A stretch of 64,000 bases of DNA from Paramoeba atlantica (Eukaryota > Discosea). The stretch spans positions 37,643 through 101,642 of the forward strand of contig CDRNVI010000092.1 of NCBI GenBank assembly GCA_977017575.1, read 5' to 3'. Below the pieces are notes generated by a model that made no database searches, was not told where the DNA came from, and was given only the letters and a program-made list of their open reading frames with translations. Position numbers and translations under genes: made by a program. Below are positions 1 to 10,477 of this stretch, one piece after another; the stretch's first letter is position 1, and every line of letters starts with the position of its first letter.

Positions 1-2
1 AT

Positions 3-1868
3 GATTTGCTCTATACAACACCGATCCCTACCAACATTCCGGACGGATGGCATAAAAATGCGGCCCTGATTTCAGCCGAGAAACAAACACCCGACACAGG
101 ACAAGAAAATATCGGCGACGAGGAAACAATCCATTCACGAGTCCTCGGATCAGGCCAAGAGACACAGTCCGACGGAGACTCCGTTACAAAAAAGTTTGCC
201 CGACGCAAATCATGCATGACACCTTCAAACGCTAAGGGGCACACTCGAGGAATCGCGAAATCTCATCAAAAAGTGCGAGAGAAGGCTACGCCAAGAAAAG
301 AGGAAACGATAGAACCTACAACCCCACATCGATCACACCACAGCGAAGCACCGCCCTCCCAAGATCACCCTGGACAACGAGAATGCCCTGCAGAAAACTG
401 CTCCTGGACAACCCAAGCTCACGGCGGCCAATGGCAGTCTTACTACAACCATGTAGCTTACCGACACGGGAACAGCGTATCCAACGAATGGTGGGAGAAA
501 GAGGGACGATTCCTCTGCAACGCATGCGGCCGACATTACGACGTCAACAAGTTAACATCACATCCGAAGCACTGCAAAGGACGAGCCGTGCAAACCACTT
601 CACCCTCACAAACATCAGAGTGCCTAGGCGAGGCTATTTACGATGTTCAGGGCACAGACAACCTACCACCGCTGGAGACAGTTTGTACAACCCCAATAAG
701 CACGTGCAAGGACGTTCCGCATCGATGTCGACACTTATGGTCTAAGATACTGACAGCAGCCCTTTCCTCCGCGGTAGATGAAAATTCGGTCAGGGCGTGG
801 ACGCTCCTTGCCATGCTCCCGAAGTGTGTACTTCCAGCTCCACACCGAGGAGGACGCAAAGCCCACATTTCATATGCCTCTTACGTCCTGAAGCGAATGG
901 AACTCTGGATTGCAGGACAACACGCCACCCTATGGGACGAGGCTGTCTCTGATCACGAAAGAAAGCCTTCCAAAGGGAACACTCTCAGCAATGAGAACGA
1001 AGCGGAGAAGGCTGCCATACGAGCAGAAATTCTAACCCGTCAAGGTGAATACTCCCGGGGAATGGCTGCACTTACCGCCGCGCCACTAGCCCCCTACAAC
1101 GCCGAAACATTTCAAAAGCTAGAGGAAAAACACCCTAGTCCTCACGGGAATCCCATCACCTGCCCGCTTCCACCATTGGAAGAAAACATTTTGCAACTAG
1201 ACGAATCGGAGGTAAAGAAAGTTGTTAACGGTTTTCGCCGCGGATCTTCAGCTGGAACCATGGGGCTACGACCAGAACATCTGCAAGCAGCGATCCTAGA
1301 ACATGTGGACCATAATTTAAACTCCCTCTCAGCACTCACTTCCTTCGCGAATCATCTCCTGGCGGGTAAAGCTCCTGACGAAGGACACCCTTTCTTCGCA
1401 GGAGCCAGACTTTGCGCACTAGAAAAGGGAGAGGACGACGTGAGACCTATTGCAGCAGGAGAAACCCTTCGACGGATGGTGAGCAAAGCAGCCTGCGTCT
1501 CCGCAAAAGAAAAGGCGGGATCCTTCTTCGGTCGCAGGCAGTACGGGGTTGCAGCGGCTGCCGGATCAGAGCGAGTCATTCATCTCTGCCGCCGACTAAT
1601 GTTCAACAATCTGGAAAACGACAATATAACTTTCTGCAAAGTAGACCTCCGAAACGCATTCAATAACGTGAGCAGACCAGCTTTTATTTTCCTTACACGT
1701 AAGCATTTTCCCGAGCTGTCACCATGGGTGGAGTGGTGTTACGCAAACCCCAGCTGCCTTACCTTTGATAATTCCTTTATCCCCTCAGCGGAGGGAGTAC
1801 AGCAAGGAGATCCCCTGGGCCCCCTATTATTTTCGTTGGTATTGGCAGAGGTAACGGAGGACATAGCA
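3..1868 (+). CDS. LINE A-1 ORF, first part: zinc fingers and RT fingers/palm
   Basis: The frame is open from the window edge, so the true start is upstream; the opening LLYTTPIPTNIP aligns with residues about 60 into the ORF of LINE A-4. Around base 385 is a C-x4-C...H-x4-H finger (CPAENC...HVAYRH), and around base 510 a second Cys/His knuckle (CNACG...H-x3-H-x2-C). The RT begins near 1235 (GSSAGTMGLRPEHLQ), continues with DVRPIAAGETLRR, CKVDLRNAFNNVSR (first catalytic Asp) and GVQQGDPLGPLLFSL, and is cut at EVTEDIA. The fingers are likely nucleic-acid binding, as in R2/CRE-type LINEs. An open frame continuing to 1964 only reads into the inserted element. Confidence 0.85.
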
Positions 1869-3169
1869 GAATTGTTCATCATCGTATTTGTAATCAATAG
1901 AAAGATACTGCCCAATAACATATTCGTTTCACCAGCGCATATTTCCTTCTGCACATATTACTAATAACACTTTGAACTCGTGTAATCCAATCCAAAGATA
2001 AAATAGTTTTTTCACTGGGACGTCCCTTCATATAAATCATAACTTCCAACCAATCACTGTCCTATACCTTGCGATCGGGTAGTACCACGCGGGGACCACC
2101 CACTCGCCAGTTCCTATATACCCAAACGCGAGTCGAAAACACCATAAGAGTCGCCTACTACCCTCATGGATTATTCGATTTCACCTGCCAGTAAACTAAA
2201 ACATTATTTTTTTTTTTTTTTTTTTTTTTTTTGATGATTCTATCTATATAAATCTATATAAATATATCTATATAAATAAGTTTTTTTCTTTTTTTTTTTT
2301 TTGGTGTGATATCTAATTCCCTGTGTTTACAGTACTGTATATCCGACTATATAAAATCATAATCTGCTATACGGATCCGCTGGATTGTCCTTTGAAGTTA
2401 TATAACGCGCCTGCACTGCTATGCCGTTACGTTGGAGGAATTTTAATAACCCGCACAATTCCGCTGTGATCCCATTTTCCGCTGTGATCCCAACTTTCCT
2501 TACGCGAATAGGGAGTGAAAAACAAACTACAAGGTAACAATTGTAATTTTTCTATACACATATTTATCACATATTAATAGATCATAATAAAATATTATTA
2601 TGTGCCCCGTAGGGCCACACATACCCTCTATAATATAGAAAACCTGCAAATCCTCTTCAAACAATTCTTTTCGTAAACTATAAGAATTGTTCATCATCGT
2701 ATTTGTAATCAATAGAAAGATACTGCCCAATAACATATTCGTTTCACCAGCGCATATTTCCTTCTGCACATATTACTAATAACACTTTGAACTCGTGTAA
2801 TCCAATCCAAAGATAAAATAGTTTTTTTTCACTGGGACGTCCCTTCATATAAATCATAACTTCCAACCAATCACTGTCCTATACCTTGCGATCGGGTAGT
2901 ACCACGCGGGGACCACCCACTCGCCAGTTCCTATATACCCAAACGCGAGTCGAAAACACCATAAGAGTCGCCTACTACCCTCATGGATTATTCGATTTCA
3001 CCTGCCAGTAAACTAAAACATTATTTTTTTTTTTTTTTTTTTGATGATTCTATCTATATAAATGTATATAACTATATCTATATAAATAAGTTTTTTTTTT
3101 TTTTTTTTTTTTTTTGGTGTGATATCTAATTCCCTGTGTTTACAGTACTGTATATCCGACTATATAAAA
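1869..3169 (-). repeat. Terminal-region repeats of the VIPER-like array (left end)
   Basis: This stretch holds two copies of the element's terminal region, roughly 1869-2490 and 2491-3169, which recur at 7009-7693 between the long units. Each contains T-runs followed by short TATA-rich direct repeats, and a GC hairpin (GTGGCCC/GGGGCAC on the minus strand, near 2603-2617). The minus-strand phrase AGTTTACG near 2676 is shared with the leaders of the other VIPER-like copies at 34.9, 36.0, 37.2 and 25.6 kb. No coding function is seen here beyond the end of the RT-RNase H frame. Confidence 0.75.
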
Positions 3170-5953
3170 TCATAATCTGCTATACGGATCCGCTGGATTG
3201 TCCTTTGAAGTTATATAACGCGCCTGCACTGCTATGCCGTTACGTTGGAGGAATTTTAATAACCCGCACAATTCCGCTGTGATCCCATCTGAACGGGACA
3301 TTCTCCTATTTATGGCAGCCAGGCAGGAAGTATTGTCCACAAACAAATCCACACATGTGTCCCTATTAAAAAAGTGTCCATACTTTTGAAATGCTAATCT
3401 CACCGCTCGTGTTTCCGCTCGATTTACCTCGTAATCAAATCCAACAGGCCATGAAGCTCCCGTGCAACACACTTGCCCGTAGTCCAAATATAGAACTGCC
3501 CCCCAGCCTGTAGAAGACGCATCGGTGCACAGGATATGGCAATGAGGGACGGTATCTGGATGCCGCACGGGTTCAACGGGGGAACGGTGGATCAAAGCAT
3601 CCCGCCACTCACAAAGGGTTCTTCGGACCCCAAAAGGAAGTGGAACGAGTTTGTCCCCTAACGTCGGGTCTCGATTTAAATTATTTATCCGTCGGCGTAC
3701 TATTTTCAATTGCATGTGGTACTGCGGGATCCCGATTCCCATCACGGCCGAACCAAAAATAAGCCTCCCAACCCCTGCCTCCAATCCGGAATAAGTTCCA
3801 TTCATATAGTCATCCAATTGCAACCTTTTCGTAATTTTTGGTCCAAGAGCGACCTTCCCCAATCGATGATGATAATTCACCCCATTAAACGTATAATTTT
3901 GTAACGGAGGGGTACCAACGTCCTTAAAAAGGGCATTCACCTTCAACGCACGCGCATCAATAAACTCGGCATATTTCTTTGTTACTTGATCGTCTGCGGC
4001 ATAACGAATTCCGTCTATATAGACATCAAGACCAGGATGTACAAAAGCGGATTTCCTAGTGCAGTAATTTGGGTCCCCAGCAATGGTCGATGTGATCGTG
4101 TGCATCAGTTCTGGTGCACAGCGATGCCCCATAGGCATTACATTCATTTGATATAGGACCCCGTCCTGATTTGTAAAGCGAAACTTTGCTCGGCTCGCTG
4201 CAGGAATGTTTACTTGAAAGAAGCCGCATGCCAAATCCCTCTTCACCGCCGACTGCTGGCGAGCTCGATGGAGGTAAAAGGCTGCATGCTTAACCGGAAC
4301 ATGGGGTTTGTACGTCTCTTTCACACGCACATTATCAGATTGGGTCCAGGCGATAAATCGACGACGTTCGGCGCCATTTTCGGCCGGTTCTACTACAGTA
4401 AACGGTACTACATATTCCATCGTGGGACTTTTCGCTTCTTGTTCGCGTGATACCTCCGAAATAAAACTTGCGTCCACCAGCTCTGTAATATCTCTTGTAT
4501 TCAAAAACGATTTGCTTTTTGGTGCCGGACTCGGACTTTCCGGCAATGCTGTCAATTTTGACCACGTGTCCTCGAAGCGCTGACGAGTCTGATTATTCAT
4601 CATCTCCTTAACATCTCCTAACTCTATGTTAGGAATACCTTTCTTCACGTGTAACGGAAGCTTTAGCTCCTCCCCTTGTGCGACTCTCGAAGTTCTTCTC
4701 GATCTCGTAATCGTGTGTCTTACCTTTTCATGTGGCACATCTTCCAAAAACTTGCAAAATAGCACTTCGGGATCTAAATAATTCTTAATTTCTTTGTCGC
4801 ATTTTGTGTCCCCAATGCTAATGCCGTCGTCACGGGATCTGCGTTGTAGCGTAGCAGGGATTCCAGGGCCTGGTGTTTGGCTAGGTGTTGTACCTCGTCT
4901 AGACGGAGAGTCCCTTTTACCACTTCGGCGAACAGTTGTGTTATTGCCCCCCTTTTCGCCGAGTGCGTTCCGTACCCCTTTCCTAGAATATCTCGAATTC
5001 TGCTGTCGACCTGGGATACTGGGGTCCGAGACATGGGTTCCCACTGCCCCAATCGGTTGATATACTCGTATAGTTGCCTGGTTCCCTGTCCCTCTATCAC
5101 CGTGTACATGGAAGGGCGGAAAGGATTTAATCGAGACGTTTTCGTGTTCCTGCCCCACGAGATAACTATTCGGTGGGGTGTTACCTCGTGAAATTGCGCT
5201 TTTGTCAAACTTGCTGTTTCGGTCCACCGACTTGCTGCTTTCCAGGAGAGCAGTAAGGTATGTTTTTCGCTCCTTGGGAGATGTCGCCAAAGTCGATGGA
5301 GTAACTCGGGGGTCAACGGTTTCATTTGCCGCACTGGCTCGGTCGCCCCCTCCGCTAGGAGCGACTTTATATAGAATTTCAGCGGATTCGTTTCCGTGCC
5401 CGCGAGGTTTAACAACGTAGCGAGACTTCGCGCGTATGTAATCTTTCCCTGCGCTCTGATGTTCATACTCGCCAGAAACGTTACTGCGTGTATCGCGTTG
5501 AGCGTTATTCCCTTCCCCTTGCAAAATGCGTTCAGTCGCTCCCATAGCCTCGCGCGGCTCTGCCATGTCGCATTGCTCCACATTTCGGACATGGCATCCA
5601 TAGCAGTCCGTATTTCGTCGGTCATATGTGTGACCCCCATCAATAGTCGCAATAATTCCATTCTTTCCGGTGTTGTTTGAACGCTTAGCGTTCCCCCGTA
5701 AACGTGCCCGGAGCGTAATATTCTCCCTTTCAAGTTTACAACACTGTGGACCTTCCCAGCTTGGCTGTTTGAATCTTCGGTTTGTAGTTTCCTCCTCTTT
5801 GATACTGGCATTATTGTTATACTGCCTCTTTTGAAACTGATTGTACTGGCCGTTTGGGTGGGACTTTGTCAGAAGTTCTTGCCGCTGTGCGCAGGGCCAG
5901 CCACCCTTGAACGAAAATCCGGCTGTTGGAAGCGTTTTGGGCAGTTCCGCCAC
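3170..5953 (-). CDS. RT-RNase H frame of VIPER-like unit 1
   Basis: An open frame of 927 codons. The first half overlaps the recombinase gene in another frame, a known arrangement in DIRS-like elements, so the functional polyprotein probably corresponds to the second half. RT features lie around residues 480-720 (FYQVNIPAASRAKFRF, MPMGHRCAPE). The RNase H domain occupies about residues 795-925 (TDASSTGWGAVLY, an Asp in LFVDNTS, and DNPADPYSRL at the end). It would copy element RNA and remove the template strand. It is nearly identical to the frame at 7694-10477. Confidence 0.8.
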   Translation of the reverse strand: MAELPKTLPTAGFSFKGGWPCAQRQELLTKSHPNGQYNQFQKRQYNNNASIKEEETTNRRFKQPSWEGPQCCKLERENITLRARLRGNAKRSNNTGKNGIIATIDGGHTYDRRNTDCYGCHVRNVEQCDMAEPREAMGATERILQGEGNNAQRDTRSNVSGEYEHQSAGKDYIRAKSRYVVKPRGHGNESAEILYKVAPSGGGDRASAANETVDPRVTPSTLATSPKERKTYLTALLESSKSVDRNSKFDKSAISRGNTPPNSYLVGQEHENVSIKSFPPFHVHGDRGTGNQATIRVYQPIGAVGTHVSDPSIPGRQQNSRYSRKGVRNALGEKGGNNTTVRRSGKRDSPSRRGTTPSQTPGPGIPATLQRRSRDDGISIGDTKCDKEIKNYLDPEVLFCKFLEDVPHEKVRHTITRSRRTSRVAQGEELKLPLHVKKGIPNIELGDVKEMMNNQTRQRFEDTWSKLTALPESPSPAPKSKSFLNTRDITELVDASFISEVSREQEAKSPTMEYVVPFTVVEPAENGAERRRFIAWTQSDNVRVKETYKPHVPVKHAAFYLHRARQQSAVKRDLACGFFQVNIPAASRAKFRFTNQDGVLYQMNVMPMGHRCAPELMHTITSTIAGDPNYCTRKSAFVHPGLDVYIDGIRYAADDQVTKKYAEFIDARALKVNALFKDVGTPPLQNYTFNGVNYHHRLGKVALGPKITKRLQLDDYMNGTYSGLEAGVGRLIFGSAVMGIGIPQYHMQLKIVRRRINNLNRDPTLGDKLVPLPFGVRRTLCEWRDALIHRSPVEPVRHPDTVPHCHILCTDASSTGWGAVLYLDYGQVCCTGASWPVGFDYEVNRAETRAVRLAFQKYGHFFNRDTCVDLFVDNTSCLAAINRRMSRSDGITAELCGLLKFLQRNGIAVQARYITSKDNPADPYSRL
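4774..5811 (-). CDS. Tyrosine recombinase of VIPER-like unit 1
   Basis: A 345-residue protein. The C-terminal half carries the tyrosine-recombinase signature: an Arg in ASRWTETASLT, the HSAKRGA box, a His in LAKHQ and a candidate nucleophilic Tyr in LLRYN. The N-terminal half (SNATWQSRARLWERL) resembles the core-binding helical domain of phage-type integrases. It would integrate a circular DNA form by site-specific recombination. It lies between the gag-like gene (ends 5869) and the RT domain, overlapping the RT-RNase H open frame. The same motifs recur in the element at 32464-33561. Confidence 0.85.
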   Translation of the reverse strand: MPVSKRRKLQTEDSNSQAGKVHSVVNLKGRILRSGHVYGGTLSVQTTPERMELLRLLMGVTHMTDEIRTAMDAMSEMWSNATWQSRARLWERLNAFCKGKGITLNAIHAVTFLASMNIRAQGKITYARSLATLLNLAGTETNPLKFYIKSLLAEGATEPVRQMKPLTPELLHRLWRHLPRSEKHTLLLSWKAASRWTETASLTKAQFHEVTPHRIVISWGRNTKTSRLNPFRPSMYTVIEGQGTRQLYEYINRLGQWEPMSRTPVSQVDSRIRDILGKGYGTHSAKRGAITQLFAEVVKGTLRLDEVQHLAKHQALESLLRYNADPVTTALALGTQNATKKLRII

Positions 5954-7008
5954 ATGTGGTCAGGCGAGCGACATCCGAAGCAAAGCCCTCCTCTGCGAAA
6001 TGTTGTAGGTGGTCGGGTAAACCCCGAATCTTGAGGATACGAACGAGCTGCCGTAGATTGCGCCGTGTAGGTCGTGTACGCGCGAGCATAGTGCTTCTGT
6101 CGTTCAGCAAGCTGATCGCTTACGTGATGGTAAAATTTATCGTTCGGCCGAACCTCCTTCTGTAATTTTTCGTGGACCAACTCTACATCAACACGACGTG
6201 CACGCCAGTATGCATCCCGAAGCATCTGAACAATGGCTCTTCCCATTTCTATAAAAGCCCCCTGATTCCATCCGGGCGTCTGACGGGCCAATACGATCCA
6301 CTTGCAAAAGATCCCCGTAAAATTCCGCTCCTGTTGTTTCACAAAAGAACGATCCTGGAAGAACTGATTGACCCTTAATCCAAACTCGGGAGCGTCACGC
6401 AACTCGCGCATTAAGTCTCGGGTACGAAAGCCACCCTCATCCAATGTTAGAAGCCATGGTTCGTAAGTGATTGGTTCGTACGGGTCCAGTGCATTGGGAT
6501 CAAGAATGGGGGGCGTCGTTTCACTAGCAGAAAGGTCTCCTGGCAATCCCTGTTCTCCATGGTCAGTAGTAGTCACCGGACGTGGAACTCGAGATGTCAT
6601 AGTCTGTGTTCGCGGTAATACCGCAGTCGGATCATTAGAAGTACGCAAGTTTTCGGATTCCGTAATACGCATTTCGTCCTGAATGTCAACTCGATAATAG
6701 TTCAACTCGCTGTAGGGAAAGGGATACTCCTTATTTGGCTCGTCGGACCATACCCCCCACAACTCCAATCCTTCCTTTCGTATCTTCCCCTCCAGCATCT
6801 GTGTGGGCTCGTTCGGTTCATCCTTCCTGCGAAATACCGCACGAACTCTTACACTTGGTCTTTCACCTTGAGCAACAAGTAACTTTTCTCTCACAACCGT
6901 ACATAGTTGATTCAAAGCCTGTGCAGGCAGCGGCTCGGTAGGCGCGAGCTCGTCTGCACCGGGTGACACACTCCGTAAATTCCGTAAAGAACGCGTCGAT
7001 GAAGTCAT
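5869..7008 (-). CDS. Gag-like protein of VIPER-like unit 1
   Basis: A 379-residue protein starting MTSSTRSLRNLRS. It ends with one CCHC zinc knuckle (CFGCRSPDHMWRNCP, about residues 344-358), as in retroelement nucleocapsid proteins. The middle (YEPLTYEPWL, RTRDLMRELRDAPEFGLRVNQF) is conserved in the copies at 34.9-35.8 kb and, more distantly, 33.6-34.6 kb, so it is likely the capsid-like core. It is the first gene of the unit and is followed by the recombinase. Gag identity rests on position and the knuckle. Confidence 0.75.
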   Translation of the reverse strand: MTSSTRSLRNLRSVSPGADELAPTEPLPAQALNQLCTVVREKLLVAQGERPSVRVRAVFRRKDEPNEPTQMLEGKIRKEGLELWGVWSDEPNKEYPFPYSELNYYRVDIQDEMRITESENLRTSNDPTAVLPRTQTMTSRVPRPVTTTDHGEQGLPGDLSASETTPPILDPNALDPYEPITYEPWLLTLDEGGFRTRDLMRELRDAPEFGLRVNQFFQDRSFVKQQERNFTGIFCKWIVLARQTPGWNQGAFIEMGRAIVQMLRDAYWRARRVDVELVHEKLQKEVRPNDKFYHHVSDQLAERQKHYARAYTTYTAQSTAARSYPQDSGFTRPPTTFRRGGLCFGCRSPDHMWRNCPKRFQQPDFRSRVAGPAHSGKNF

Positions 7009-7539
7009 AGCAACTTTCCTTACGCGAATAGGGAGTGAAAAACAAACTACAAGGTAACAATTGTAATTTTTCTATACACATATTTATCACATATTAATAG
7101 ATCATAATAAAATATTATTATGTGCCCCGTAGGGCCACACATACCCTCTATAATATAGAAAACCTGCAAATCCTCTTCAAACAATTCTTTTCGTAAACTA
7201 TAAGAATTGTTCATCATCGTATTTGTAATCAATAGAAAGATACTGCCCAATAACATATTCGTTTCACCAGCGCATATTTCCTTCTGCACATATTACTAAT
7301 AACACTTTGAACTCGTGTAATCCAATCCAAAGATAAAATAGTTTTTTCACTGGGACGTCCCTTCATATAAATCATAACTTCCAACCAATCACTGTCCTAT
7401 ACCTTGCGATCGGGTAGTACCACGCGGGGACCACCCACTCGCCAGTTCCTATATACCCAAACGCGAGTCGAAAACACCATAAGAGTCGCCTACTACCCTC
7501 ATGGATTATTCGATTTCACCTGCCAGTAAACTAAAACAT

Positions 7540-7570
<31 letters not shown>

Positions 7571-7693
7571 GATGATTCTATCTATATAAATCTATATAAA
7601 TATATCTATATAAATAAGTTTTTTTCTTTTTTTTTTTTTGGTGTGATATCTAATTCCCTGTGTTTACAGTACTGTATATCCGACTATATAAAA
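7009..7693 (-). repeat. Terminal region between the two VIPER-like units
   Basis: A noncoding junction between unit 2 (to the right) and unit 1 (to the left). It repeats the sequence at 2491-3169 almost exactly, with small differences in T-run length. It contains the leader upstream of the gag-like start at 7008, a GC hairpin near 7123-7137 and two T-runs (about 7540-7570 and 7618-7639). It would serve as both the 3' end of unit 2 and the 5' leader of unit 1. Confidence 0.75.
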
Positions 7694-10477
7694 TCATAAT
7701 CTGCTATACGGATCCGCTGGATTGTCCTTTGAAGTTATATAACGCGCCTGCACTGCTATGCCGTTACGTTGGAGGAATTTTAATAACCCGCACAATTCCG
7801 CTGTGATCCCATCTGAACGGGACATTCTCCTATTTATGGCAGCCAGGCAGGAAGTATTGTCCACAAACAAATCCACACATGTGTCCCTATTAAAAAAGTG
7901 TCCATACTTTTGAAATGCTAATCTCACCGCTCGTGTTTCCGCTCGATTTACCTCGTAATCAAATCCAACAGGCCATGAAGCTCCCGTGCAACACACTTGC
8001 CCGTAGTCCAAATATAGAACTGCCCCCCAGCCTGTAGAAGACGCATCGGTGCACAGGATATGGCAATGAGGGACGGTATCTGGATGCCGCACGGGTTCAA
8101 CGGGGGAACGGTGGATCAAAGCATCCCGCCACTCACAAAGGGTTCTTCGGACCCCAAAAGGAAGTGGAACGAGTTTGTCCCCTAACGTCGGGTCTCGATT
8201 TAAATTATTTATCCGTCGGCGTACTATTTTCAATTGCATGTGGTACTGCGGGATCCCGATTCCCATCACGGCCGAACCAAAAATAAGCCTCCCAACCCCT
8301 GCCTCCAATCCGGAATAAGTTCCATTCATATAGTCATCCAATTGCAACCTTTTCGTAATTTTTGGTCCAAGAGCGACCTTCCCCAATCGATGATGATAAT
8401 TCACCCCATTAAACGTATAATTTTGTAACGGAGGGGTACCAACGTCCTTAAAAAGGGCATTCACCTTCAACGCACGCGCATCAATAAACTCGGCATATTT
8501 CTTTGTTACTTGATCGTCTGCGGCATAACGAATTCCGTCTATATAGACATCAAGACCAGGATGTACAAAAGCGGATTTCCTAGTGCAGTAATTTGGGTCC
8601 CCAGCAATGGTCGATGTGATCGTGTGCATCAGTTCTGGTGCACAGCGATGCCCCATAGGCATTACATTCATTTGATATAGGACCCCGTCCTGATTTGTAA
8701 AGCGAAACTTTGCTCGGCTCGCTGCAGGAATGTTTACTTGAAAGAAGCCGCATGCCAAATCCCTCTTCACCGCCGACTGCTGGCGAGCTCGATGGAGGTA
8801 AAAGGCTGCATGCTTAACCGGAACATGGGGTTTGTACGTCTCTTTCACACGCACATTATCAGATTGGGTCCAGGCGATAAATCGACGACGTTCGGCGCCA
8901 TTTTCGGCCGGTTCTACTACAGTAAACGGTACTACATATTCCATCGTGGGACTTTTCGCTTCTTGTTCGCGTGATACCTCCGAAATAAAACTTGCGTCCA
9001 CCAGCTCTGTAATATCTCTTGTATTCAAAAACGATTTGCTTTTTGGTGCCGGACTCGGACTTTCCGGCAATGCTGTCAATTTTGACCACGTGTCCTCGAA
9101 GCGCTGACGAGTCTGATTATTCATCATCTCCTTAACATCTCCTAACTCTATGTTAGGAATACCTTTCTTCACGTGTAACGGAAGCTTTAGCTCCTCCCCT
9201 TGTGCGACTCTCGAAGTTCTTCTCGATCTCGTAATCGTGTGTCTTACCTTTTCATGTGGCACATCTTCCAAAAACTTGCAAAATAGCACTTCGGGATCTA
9301 AATAATTCTTAATTTCTTTGTCGCATTTTGTGTCCCCAATGCTAATGCCGTCGTCACGGGATCTGCGTTGTAGCGTAGCAGGGATTCCAGGGCCTGGTGT
9401 TTGGCTAGGTGTTGTACCTCGTCTAGACGGAGAGTCCCTTTTACCACTTCGGCGAACAGTTGTGTTATTGCCCCCCTTTTCGCCGAGTGCGTTCCGTACC
9501 CCTTTCCTAGAATATCTCGAATTCTGCTGTCGACCTGGGATACTGGGGTCCGAGACATGGGTTCCCACTGCCCCAATCGGTTGATATACTCGTATAGTTG
9601 CCTGGTTCCCTGTCCCTCTATCACCGTGTACATGGAAGGGCGGAAAGGATTTAATCGAGACGTTTTCGTGTTCCTGCCCCACGAGATAACTATTCGGTGG
9701 GGTGTTACCTCGTGAAATTGCGCTTTTGTCAAACTTGCTGTTTCGGTCCACCGACTTGCTGCTTTCCAGGAGAGCAGTAAGGTATGTTTTTCGCTCCTTG
9801 GGAGATTTCGCCAAAGTCGATGGAGTAACTCGGGGGTCAACGGTTTCATTTGCCGCACTGGCTCGGTCGCCCCCTCCGCTAGGAGCGACTTTATATAGAA
9901 TTTCAGCGGATTCGTTTCCGTGCCCGCGAGGTTTAACAACGTAGCGAGACTTCGCGCGTATGTAATCTTTCCCTGCGCTCTGATGTTCATACTCGCCAGA
10001 AACGTTACTGCGTGTATCGCGTTGAGCGTTATTCCCTTCCCCTTGCAAAATGCGTTCAGTCGCTCCCATAGCCTCGCGCGGCTCTGCCATGTCGCATTGC
10101 TCCACATTTCGGACATGGCATCCATAGCAGTCCGTATTTCGTCGGTCATATGTGTGACCCCCATCAATAGTCGCAATAATTCCATTCTTTCCGGTGTTGT
10201 TTGAACGCTTAGCGTTCCCCCGTAAACGTGCCCGGAGCGTAATATTCTCCCTTTCAAGTTTACAACACTGTGGACCTTCCCAGCTTGGCTGTTTGAATCT
10301 TCGGTTTGTAGTTTCCTCCTCTTTGATACTGGCATTATTGTTATACTGCCTCTTTTGAAACTGATTGTACTGGCCGTTTGGGTGGGACTTTGTCAGAAGT
10401 TCTTGCCGCTGTGCGCAGGGCCAGCCACCCTTGAACGAAAATCCGGCTGTTGGAAGCGTTTTGGGCAGTTCCGCCAC
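7694..10477 (-). CDS. RT-RNase H frame of VIPER-like unit 2
   Basis: A 927-codon frame matching the one at 3170-5953 except for one residue near position 223 (Lys instead of Thr). RT and RNase H features are as in unit 1. The near identity of two adjacent 4.5-kb units implies very recent duplication or insertion as a multimer. Confidence 0.8.
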   Translation of the reverse strand: MAELPKTLPTAGFSFKGGWPCAQRQELLTKSHPNGQYNQFQKRQYNNNASIKEEETTNRRFKQPSWEGPQCCKLERENITLRARLRGNAKRSNNTGKNGIIATIDGGHTYDRRNTDCYGCHVRNVEQCDMAEPREAMGATERILQGEGNNAQRDTRSNVSGEYEHQSAGKDYIRAKSRYVVKPRGHGNESAEILYKVAPSGGGDRASAANETVDPRVTPSTLAKSPKERKTYLTALLESSKSVDRNSKFDKSAISRGNTPPNSYLVGQEHENVSIKSFPPFHVHGDRGTGNQATIRVYQPIGAVGTHVSDPSIPGRQQNSRYSRKGVRNALGEKGGNNTTVRRSGKRDSPSRRGTTPSQTPGPGIPATLQRRSRDDGISIGDTKCDKEIKNYLDPEVLFCKFLEDVPHEKVRHTITRSRRTSRVAQGEELKLPLHVKKGIPNIELGDVKEMMNNQTRQRFEDTWSKLTALPESPSPAPKSKSFLNTRDITELVDASFISEVSREQEAKSPTMEYVVPFTVVEPAENGAERRRFIAWTQSDNVRVKETYKPHVPVKHAAFYLHRARQQSAVKRDLACGFFQVNIPAASRAKFRFTNQDGVLYQMNVMPMGHRCAPELMHTITSTIAGDPNYCTRKSAFVHPGLDVYIDGIRYAADDQVTKKYAEFIDARALKVNALFKDVGTPPLQNYTFNGVNYHHRLGKVALGPKITKRLQLDDYMNGTYSGLEAGVGRLIFGSAVMGIGIPQYHMQLKIVRRRINNLNRDPTLGDKLVPLPFGVRRTLCEWRDALIHRSPVEPVRHPDTVPHCHILCTDASSTGWGAVLYLDYGQVCCTGASWPVGFDYEVNRAETRAVRLAFQKYGHFFNRDTCVDLFVDNTSCLAAINRRMSRSDGITAELCGLLKFLQRNGIAVQARYITSKDNPADPYSRL
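9298..10335 (-). CDS. Tyrosine recombinase of VIPER-like unit 2
   Basis: A 345-residue recombinase identical to the unit 1 copy except for one residue (NLPRSEK instead of HLPRSEK), caused by the same base difference seen in the overlapping frame. The Arg, HSAKR, AKHQ and LLRYN motifs are all visible. Confidence 0.85.
   Translation of the reverse strand: MPVSKRRKLQTEDSNSQAGKVHSVVNLKGRILRSGHVYGGTLSVQTTPERMELLRLLMGVTHMTDEIRTAMDAMSEMWSNATWQSRARLWERLNAFCKGKGITLNAIHAVTFLASMNIRAQGKITYARSLATLLNLAGTETNPLKFYIKSLLAEGATEPVRQMKPLTPELLHRLWRNLPRSEKHTLLLSWKAASRWTETASLTKAQFHEVTPHRIVISWGRNTKTSRLNPFRPSMYTVIEGQGTRQLYEYINRLGQWEPMSRTPVSQVDSRIRDILGKGYGTHSAKRGAITQLFAEVVKGTLRLDEVQHLAKHQALESLLRYNADPVTTALALGTQNATKKLRII

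Noticed and set aside
1869-1964. C-terminal extension of the LINE A-1 frame to 1964
   Set aside because: These codons come from the inserted tyrosine-recombinase element, not the LINE.
4794-5680. Plus-strand open frames across the VIPER-like units and other opposite-strand frames
   Set aside because: They lie antisense to genes with clear motifs and have no domain of their own; they are shadows of GC-biased coding sequence.
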